A stretch of 64,000 nt of DNA from Dryomyza anilis. Its lineage: Eukaryota; Arthropoda; Insecta; Diptera; Dryomyzidae. Both the position numbers and the translations under genes were made by a program. The DNA lies in NCBI GenBank assembly GCA_951804985.1, contig OX638133.1, positions 78,932,367-78,996,366 on the forward strand. The letters run 5' to 3'. The notes under the pieces are model-generated. The model had not been told where the DNA came from and ran no database searches. It saw only the letters and a list, made by a program, of their open reading frames with translations. Shown in pieces: positions 56,770 through 64,000 of this stretch (the stretch's first letter is position 1; every line of letters begins with the position of its first letter).

Positions 56770-57550
56770 TATACCCTACACCTATGAGGTACAGGGTATA
56801 TTAACTTTGTGCATATATTGTAACGCCCCTTAGGAGGCGTGTCCGGTATGGAAAAGTGTATATATTCTTGATCAGCATCACTATCTGAGTCCGTTTGTCT
56901 TGCTGTCTTGCTGTCCGAATACAGAATAACTTGAGAAATACTGATCAGAATGCGTTGAAATTGCGTCTCTATATATTTTAGCCAAAAGTAGGAACTGAGT
57001 TTGAAAATGAGCCAATTCGGTCAACGGACACGCCCACCTCCCATACAAGTCACTTTTATATAACTCTTTCGGAACTAATAACTCGAAAAGTATTCAAGGT
57101 ATAGTTATAAAGTTTCAAACGTATTGTTAGAATTCATCTTAAAATATGTGGTCCAAAAATGGGCGTGATCCGTCATTCATTATTTCCCGGGTTTTCGTAG
57201 TGGAAATTTGAACCGCAAATTATTAAAATCAAATCTATGAAATATTATCCTTACAAATTTTTTTAATATAGGAGTGGTCCGCCCATTTACATTTTTCTAA
57301 TTTTTTGTATTCGTTTTTTATACTTTAATATCAATTTTTAAATTATGGAGATAATAAGATGTAAATTTCTGATATGTGAATAATATTCTAAGGGTGGTGA
57401 GGTTCAGTATAATTAAAAACTTTAAAATTAAGATATACAATTAAATATCCCACCAATGGTGTAGGGTATTCCATAGTCGGGCCGACCGACTATAAAAGTC
57501 CGCCCCATATGACCGAACTTACCCATGTGATCTAACTTTCCCAACTCGTT
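56770..57550 (-). mobile_element. Family-A repeat element, copy 2
   Basis: Inverse of 47093-47866: the 3' hairpin (TATACCCTACACC/GGTACAGGGTATA) comes first on plus, then TAACGCCCCTTAGGAGGCGT, GCTGTCTTGCTGTCCGAATA, CGCCCACCTCCCATACAAGT, and the 5' end TAACTTTCCCAACTCGTTTT. It retains the AGGGGCGTTAC block that is also in 62023-62797 but absent from 47093-47866. Confidence 0.88.
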
Positions 57551-57660
57551 TTTTATTTTGTTTTTACATTATTCTTTTTGCTTGTGTGTTTTTGATTTGA
57601 GTTTTTACTTTTGCATTTTTACAGAAGTTTTTGTATTTTTTTATTTTGTTTTTGTGATTT
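57551..57660. repeat. T/G-rich purine-poor tract, right part
   Basis: TTTTTGATTTGAGTTTTTAC and similar. Probably once continuous with 55330-55607. Confidence 0.5.
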
Positions 57661-57669
57661 TATTCCCCG

Positions 57670-57812
57670 ATTACCCGCTAAGACTATAATTCCCCACCAT
57701 TTTGGAAATTCTCCTACAGTTGACATCACTGCACAGCGAACAACTCAAATGATGAGAAAACTCGGCTTAGAACTTTCAGAGCTGTAGCGCAAAACTATTA
57801 TTATAATATGAT
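57670..57812 (+). mobile_element. Diverged SINE tail fragment
   Basis: CCACCATTTTGGAAATTC, CTCAAATGATGAGAAAACTC, GGCTTAGAACTTTCAGAGCT, GTAGCGCAAAACTATTATTA parallel the 3' third of the SINE copies at 41392 and 54230 (CCACCACTTTGAG ... CTGTAGCGTCAAACTATTAT). The tRNA head is absent. An older relative or 5'-truncated copy. Confidence 0.7.
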
Positions 57813-57814
57813 AA

Positions 57815-59165
57815 TTTCTAATTACTTTATAATTACATTCAATTACATCCAAAAAAATCTTTTCTAACCGTAAAGGAAGTGTATCTTAGGTGAACAAATA
57901 TTGTGGGATTTAAATGTCATTTTTCCGAAATAATTTCCCCAGAGTTTTTACAACGGTTGTGAAAACAATACTCTTATATTTATCACATCAAAAAATTAAA
58001 TTATTTTTCGTTTTTTTATATTATTCTATATATATATTTTTCTACATAAGTCTATTGTCATTTATGTGTATGATGCTTGTACTAATGTCCTGATTTTCAC
58101 ACTTCGTGTCACGCTTTTTTTATTGCTTTGATCTATTTTTAGTATACACAATATGAGGGTCTTTATTATACGTGTAATTTTAAAAGCCAGGTACTATTTA
58201 AGTTGAAAAAGGGTGTTTAGTACGACTGCGCAAAAAAAACCCACGAAATTGATTTTTGATCTAAAAATAAACACCATGACGGGCAGTTACAAAATCGACA
58301 CAATTTTTGACAAACATTTTGAACATCTGAGGCCGTATTGAACATCTATTGCGGTCTCTGCATACAGTGGTCCGAAAAAATAAATATAAATAAATTAGTT
58401 ATTCTTTAAGGAGCATGTACAATTATGACTAGTTTCATACTCCAATTACGAAGTAATATTGAATAGGTTTTCTAAAGAATATCTAAATAATAGGAATATG
58501 GAATTTTATCTTATCTGATTTTAACTCGAGTACTAGGTCATTGAAATATCAACATCTATTAGTAATGATCTAAAATCATCATACATGACATTATTAAACC
58601 TTATTAAACATTATTAAACCAAACTTTTCCAACCTTTAAATAAAATAAAAAAAAAGCTATAATGATGCAGTGCATGAGATGCAGAATTAAATTCACACGG
58701 TTGACGATGATGATGGTGCTAGCAGGTTAACCTGATAATTTTCATTTTAAATGCTTTACATTCCGCCGCTGAAAATTGACAAGGCGCACAAAATTGTGCA
58801 ATGAATATTTCTCGCCGAAAATGGATGCTTTTACTATGTCTCTGGCTCATTTTGCTGCGTAATTAAAACGTGAAATGCGAACAAATTTGTACAAACCACT
58901 TAATAAACGTTAAACCGTCAGTTGCCCGTCACTTCATGTCATTTATTATTTACGATATATGTATATGGTGATGATCCACTATATGATACATATAATTTTT
59001 GAACAATTATAATATTTTTTAATAAATATTGTTGACAAAATAGATTTAGAGATTTATTTTTCCGATATCTACTGACTTGAGGAGTATTTGTGTTTTTTCT
59101 TTATTATTGTATGATCCGTACATTGATCACTCAATTCGTATATTTCAAGTCAATCCTAAAATAAT
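57815..59165. other. AT-rich DNA with a GC-richer patch
   Basis: 58650-58950 is less AT-rich (ACGATGATGATGGTGCTAG, GAAAATTGACAAGGCGCACA) without an open frame; it has the look of conserved non-coding fly DNA (inference). No element ends found. Confidence 0.45.
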
Positions 59166-59167
59166 AC

Positions 59168-59829
59168 TTACCATATTAGAAATTTAACAATGAGGTTAGA
59201 CTAACCATGGCAAGATCATGTTTATCTCGTCAGATTATTCTAATATAAATTTATCCTATTAGAGTATACATGATCAAGGTCAGATAATGTTGATGCGGAA
59301 AATATTCAAATAGAATAATTTATCTTTTTCAGGTAGAAATTATATTATCATGATCAGAAACGGATCATTGTTTATTTTCTGTCACACATTATCTGGTCAT
59401 GCTCATGTCTACCCTAACAAAGTAAATTTCGACTACCCTAGTAGAAATTTGCCCGATGCGCAATCGGGAAATGATCGGGTTTTCGTTGGGTAAGCCCTAT
59501 TAGATAAAATATGATCATTGCCTTTGCATGCCCTTATCATGCTTACCATAGCAGGGTTTACATTATCTAAACAGTCAATGTTCCCGATCATAGCTACATT
59601 ATTTGTTCCTCATAACGAAATTAGTATCAGGCAATGATCGAGATTAATGAGAGAAACCCTATTATGCTCGTGCTCAGACAAGGCAATTGTCGGGTAAATA
59701 TTAAAATGGGGAATTGCCCGATCAATATGTACTGATCGGTCAATATTCTACTAGGGTTATGATATAAAAATGTACAAATACAACGATTTGTTTCCGATCT
59801 TGACCCTAGTACAATTTCTACTATGGTAA
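59168..59829. mobile_element. Outer MITE of a nested pair
   Basis: Left TTACCATATTAGAAATTTAA and right (reverse-complemented) TTACCATAGTAGAAATTG form the terminal inverted repeats. A related element (59435-59757) lies inside. Internal words such as GATCATG and CAGATTATTC recur. Confidence 0.55.
59435..59757. mobile_element. Inner MITE of a nested pair
   Basis: ACCCTAGTAGAAATTTGCCC at left and (reverse-complemented) ACCCTAGTAGAATATTGACC at right. The interior is rich in CCCGATCA/TGATCGGG words. The tip CCCTAGTAGAAAT also appears at 18256. Confidence 0.7.
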
Positions 59830-60605
59830 TAATGTAGTATTATGTATATCTTCTAACATGTCCAGAATCCGAATACGCTTAACTATTTTATTTTTAAACA
59901 ATTTTATTTTTAATATATCAGTTATAGTCTCCAATATACTTCTTAAAAAAATACTTTTAACATAATTGTGCACAAACAACCAACCCGTATTATTTTGCAA
60001 AAATTAAATTCTTCATATTATCTCTCCACATCACATTTTTGTACCACATCACATAGTTCTTGGTATACCATGTACCTATATTAGTATTGCACTATACAGT
60101 AAGCTGTTCCATTGGCCAATAGTCGCCTAAACATAGCCATAATTTAACAAACACAACCCCGGGGCGTCTGACTGACTGACTGACTTACCTACTGTTCGAC
60201 TGACTGACTGACGTATGCCCAAAACTGGACGCCCAAAATGTGATGCATTTCGCATTTCTGAAGTTGGTCATTTAGACCAGGTCCACTACGACATTGCTGC
60301 CGAGTGGTGTATGTGTGTGCTTTTGTGCAATTCTTAATTAATTCGAGTACGTCAATGATGACGGCGGCATTATTGCAAAGTTAACATATGTTTGAAAAAT
60401 ACGCTACACAAATGTGTAATACAATAAATTTAATAAATCTACGTACAATACGACTTGTTTCAAAATACTACAGTACATGTTGACAAGTAAATTCCAACAT
60501 TATATTATGTTACCTCAATGTAATGAATATTCTAAATATAAGCAGAGTTTGTATTAAAAGCTCTGGGAATCTGCCTTTAAAATTCTATAAAATTTGATAA
60601 TACAT
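59830..60605. other. Unique DNA with (GACT)n microsatellites
   Basis: CTGACTGACTGACTGACTTA at about 60168 and GACTGACTGACTGACGTATG near 60198. 60150-60320 is GC-richer. No gene. Confidence 0.5.
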
Positions 60606-60616
60606 AAATACATAAA

Positions 60617-60813
60617 AAATAATGTTTTCCCGCAAAACTAGCAAAACGAGCAAATCGAAATTTGGTACACCTACCCGTTTGTAAATATGGGTATCAAATG
60701 AATGGAAATTCTTCAGCGATTGCGAGTTTGTATTTATTTTCAGGATTCATATACCCTGGTGACCTATTACCCACACATATTTGTAAGGTATTTAGGTGCG
60801 GCTTAGACAGGGG
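60617..60813 (-). mobile_element. Family-B fragment
   Basis: On plus: AATAATGTTTTCCCGC, GGTACACCTACCCGTTTGTA, AATATGGGTATCAAATGAAT, TATACCCTGGTGACCTAT, GGTGCGGCTTAGACA, in the order of an inverted family-B 5' half. Both ends of the family are missing. Confidence 0.75.
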
Positions 60814-61155
60814 CGGATCCAGACGTCGTTCTCAGAGGGGGCGATTTTGAAAAATGACAATATATATAATATATAAAGTTATATATTAAATAAAATACTA
60901 ATATATTCTAATATATAGTTTTAAATACTCAAATTAAATACTTAAAATTAAAAATTGATTTGCTATAATAATATTAATATTAGTAGTCATAATTTTAAAA
61001 ATTTTACATTTTACATAATTATATAAAGTCAAGTCTTTGATTATGGTATTAGCGTACCGATCTGTTATGATATCTTGGTTAAAGTTTATCGAAGCCAGGT
61101 TTTAATTCGTCGAAAATTAAAAAAATCGTCGAAAATTAAAAAAATGGGTGAACCA
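60814..61155. other. AT-rich DNA
   Basis: Nothing recognised apart from a small direct repeat, CGTCGAAAATTAAAAAAAT, near 61107-61145. Confidence 0.5.
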
Positions 61156-61350
61156 CACTCAGAAAAAACTACCATACAAACGATAGTTTTTTTCAACAGG
61201 ATAAATTACAATTGTAATCGGTAAATAATATTAAATACTAGAAAATATTAGGTATTCAATTTTTTTTATAAGAAAATAATAATAACTATTAAATCAATAA
61301 CCGTCATATTAACACATTTTTATGGGATTCCATGTGTTTTTTTCTGAGTG
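61156..61350. mobile_element. Short MITE, 195 bp
   Basis: CACTCAGAAAAAACTACC at left and TGTGTTTTTTTCTGAGTG at right. TA flanks the right end (61351-61352); the left flank reads CA, probably a mutated TA. Interior words (TATTAAATACTAGAAAATAT, CTATTAAATCAATAACCGTC) match 53363-53569. Confidence 0.75.
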
Positions 61351-62020
61351 TATAAGTTGAATATTGAAGTTAGTCTCATTTGAAAGGTGATGAATTGGTT
61401 TTTGTAATGGTGTACTCGTTTTCAAAACTGTCAATATACAAATAATATAAATAATTTAATATACATAAGAAAGATAGTCAGAAAGGTTTTTTTGAAGGTT
61501 TTTTCGATGTACTCTATTGAAAGAGAGCCGACATCTAACTGACTAACGCCCAGGTCATGGCTAAGTTCTATTGAAAATTTTTGAAAAAACAACAACAAAT
61601 TGAAAACACAACATAGGCAATGATCATAGGGACCGTTTCGGATACAGCCATTTATACGTATCAGTGATCTTTGCGTGATCATACTTTTATAACAATTTAT
61701 AAAGATTAAGAGTGACACCTCATAGGCTTACTATTTTCAAACATTTCCTCTAATTTTTGTTGTATGTTTGAAATACGTAAACATTCTTCAGTTGCATACA
61801 TATAACATGCTTGTTTACGGAAAATACCATGAGAAGAATGTAATAATTTTTCAATATAAAAATATTTGTATTCCAGTTTGGTTGAAAAATATTCAAGATA
61901 TTTGAATACCCATTACTTCGATTTTTATTTTAAAATATAATAGGGCCTAAAAGTTACATTGTGCTGCTAGAGTTTACCACAAAAAATTTCAGTCGAAAAA
62001 AAATAAAAAAAACTTAAATA
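61351..62020. other. AT-rich DNA
   Basis: A 95-codon minus frame, 61431-61718, shows no recognisable family. I do not call it a gene. Confidence 0.5.
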
Positions 62021-62022
62021 AT

Positions 62023-62797
62023 AACGAGTTGGGAAAGTTAGGTCACATGGGCGGATTTTTATAGTCGGTCGGGCCCGACTATGGAATACCCTACACCTTT
62101 GGTGGGGATATTAATGTGGGATATTTAATTGCATACCTTAATTTTAAAGTTTTTAATTATGCTGAACCTCCCCACCCTCAGAATATTATTCATATATCAG
62201 AAATTTACGTCTTATATCCCCATAAATTAAAAAAATGTATATAAAAGTATAAAAAAACTAAAAAACTTAAAATTTTGAAAGGCTAATATTTCATAGATTT
62301 GATTTTAATAATTTACGGATCAAATTTCCACTATGAAAACCCGGCAAATAATGAAAAAAAAGTGGGCGTATCACGCCCATTTTTGGACCACATATTCTTA
62401 GGTGAATTCTCATAATACGTTTTAAATTTTATACTTATATCTTGAATACTTTTCGAGTTATTAGTTCCGAAATAGTTATATAAAAGTGACTTGTATGGGA
62501 GGTGGGCGTGTCCGTTAACCGATTTGGCTCATTTTCAAACTCAGTTCCTACTTTTGGCTAAAATATATTTCATCACATTCTGATCAGTATTTCTCAAGTT
62601 ATTCTGTATTCGGACAGCAAGACGGCAAGACAGCAAGACAGCAAGACGGACAGACAGACGGACATGGCTAAACGGACTCGGGTAGTGATGCTGATCAAGA
62701 ATATATATACTTTTCCATACCGGACACGCCTCCTAAGGGGCGTTACAATATATGCACAAAGTTAATATACCCTGTACCTCATAGGTGTAGGGTATAA
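62023..62797 (+). mobile_element. Family-A repeat element, copy 3
   Basis: AACGAGTTGGGAAAGTTAGG start, ATAGTCGGTCGGGCCCGACT palindrome, GGGAGGTGGGCGTGTCCG, (AGCAAGAC)n-GACAGACAGACGGACATG, GCTGATCAAGAATATATA, CTCCTAAGGGGCGTTACA, and 3' hairpin TATACCCTGTACC/GGTGTAGGGTATA. Very similar to 47093-47866, with a longer 3' part. Confidence 0.9.
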
Positions 62798-62799
62798 TG

Positions 62800-64000
62800 A
62801 ACATTTTGGTGGGTGTTTTCAACTTCAAGTAGGAGCATCCTTAAGCTTAAGATTTTATTCAAAATTGGTGAAATTTTAGGAGGTTATTAAAAGATTCAAT
62901 CTCTAATTGTTTAAGCCTATTTCGATTCAAAACAAATTTATTTAGATGGTAAAAAAGTTACAGAAAATATTGGATACATTTGTAGAGCAAATTCCGAAAA
63001 TGGCATCAGTTTAGTCAAATTGCCTCTAGTTTTTGAGATATAGCCCATTTCATAATCCCGCATTAGTTTAGTCTTATTTTGTATTTAAAATTCAATCAAA
63101 AGAAAAATATGAAAGTATTTTACTACCAAAATTTTTCAACTTCTTAAAAAAAAATTAATTTCTCTTGCTTATATCTCGCAAACAATTTTTTTCACGCATT
63201 AATTCAAATGTTTGTATTGTGAGCGATATTTTTATGCGTCTAATATCGAAAAGACATTTTCATAATTTTCGTTTGTTGGAATTTTAAAAATAAAAGAAGA
63301 CCAAAATAATGATAAATTGAAAAATGGCCTTTTTCTCAAAAACTATAGCCAATTTGACAATACAAAACTTTTTTCGGAATAAGCGCCACAAATGCATCCA
63401 ATATTTTTTTTACTGCACCATAATGATTGTAGAGCAGTGTTATTAATAAAGAACTACAATGGTTAAAAGAAAAAAAAATTTAGGTATTGACCACCAAAAT
63501 CAGTTTTATAACTTTTGGACCACAATTTCTTATTATATTTCTGATGTTTGTGATAGAGGTTTTAATAACGACCAAACCACTACAAAAAGCATTTCATTAC
63601 ATTTAAATGAGCCCCAATTTTTCTATAACTAACTTATGGTTTACGTGCAAAATGTTGAATTTCAACGAAATTATCCGATGAGTGCTAAGTTTCTATTAAC
63701 TCGAATATAGTGGTGGATTGCCCGACATAACTTATTTGCACACATTTACCTTCAACAAACAAAGGTGAAGCAAAAAAATGAGTAATTTCTATAGGTTATT
63801 ATTCGATGTTGCTGATCCTTCATGGTTTCTTTTTGTGCCATTTTTAAATTCAACCACTTTGCACTATACGTGTTTTCCTATCTAATAAAAAACCGATGAC
63901 AACTTTTAAATAAAGAATTACAGATACTTTTCAACTTGAAGGGCTTTCTTGATATATTTTGAATGTAGAGTTGTACTCAGAGAAGTATAAAATTTACTAC
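62800..64000. other. AT-rich DNA to the window end
   Basis: 63135-63420 is the inverted, diverged partner of 5290-5680 (TCTCAAAAACTATAGCC, TTCAAATGTTTGTATTGTGAGC-like, GCTTATATCTCGCAAAC). Otherwise no gene or element. Confidence 0.4.

Overview
The window looks like non-coding chromosomal DNA from a higher fly (Diptera, probably a calyptrate such as a blow fly; inferred). It is strongly AT-rich. It has CAA/CAG- and GAT-rich islands of fly style, a short-intron C-type lectin gene, Tc1/mariner remnants and many small repeats. I can support only one intact protein gene in 64 kb. Nothing suggests bacteria, a plasmid or an organelle.

Layout. 0-5 kb: two AT-rich minisatellites, a CAA-rich island, a tRNA-derived SINE and a fold-back MITE. 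5-20 kb: a 966-bp TA-flanked MITE, a long tract full of a TATCACAGTGATATATC-like motif, a CAG/GAT-rich island, two facing tRNA-like relics, a 51-bp (17-codon) repeat, a 517-bp solo LTR and nested MITE/family-B elements. 20-32 kb: a partial duplication, 12-, 16- and 11-bp minisatellites, three unique islands, two large TA-flanked MITEs and a pair of TATA-initiator modules. 33-42 kb: a possible non-coding first exon on the minus strand, a family-B element, a second SINE type, a ~182-bp repeat and 19-bp minisatellites around an island. 42-51 kb: mostly AT-rich DNA with a mariner-type MITE, family-A elements and TA-flanked MITEs, including a second, inverted copy of the 966-bp MITE. 51-55 kb: the C-type lectin gene (51618-52254, minus), an apparently exact 444-bp tandem duplication over its promoter, and a lectin pseudogene cut by a SINE with a 13-bp target-site duplication. 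55-64 kb: family-A and -B elements, one carrying an internally deleted mariner, then nested MITEs and quiet AT-rich DNA.

How the parts relate. The lectin pair is the only gene context: one intact secreted lectin with a duplicated promoter and one dead neighbour. The rest records transposon activity. At least nine MITEs flanked by TA share termini of the type CAC..GAAAAAA. A tRNA-headed SINE occurs three times. Families A and B share both ends but differ in the middle. Elements have landed in minisatellites, in older elements and in a dead gene, which gives a relative order of events. No CRISPR array, rRNA or functional tRNA gene was seen.
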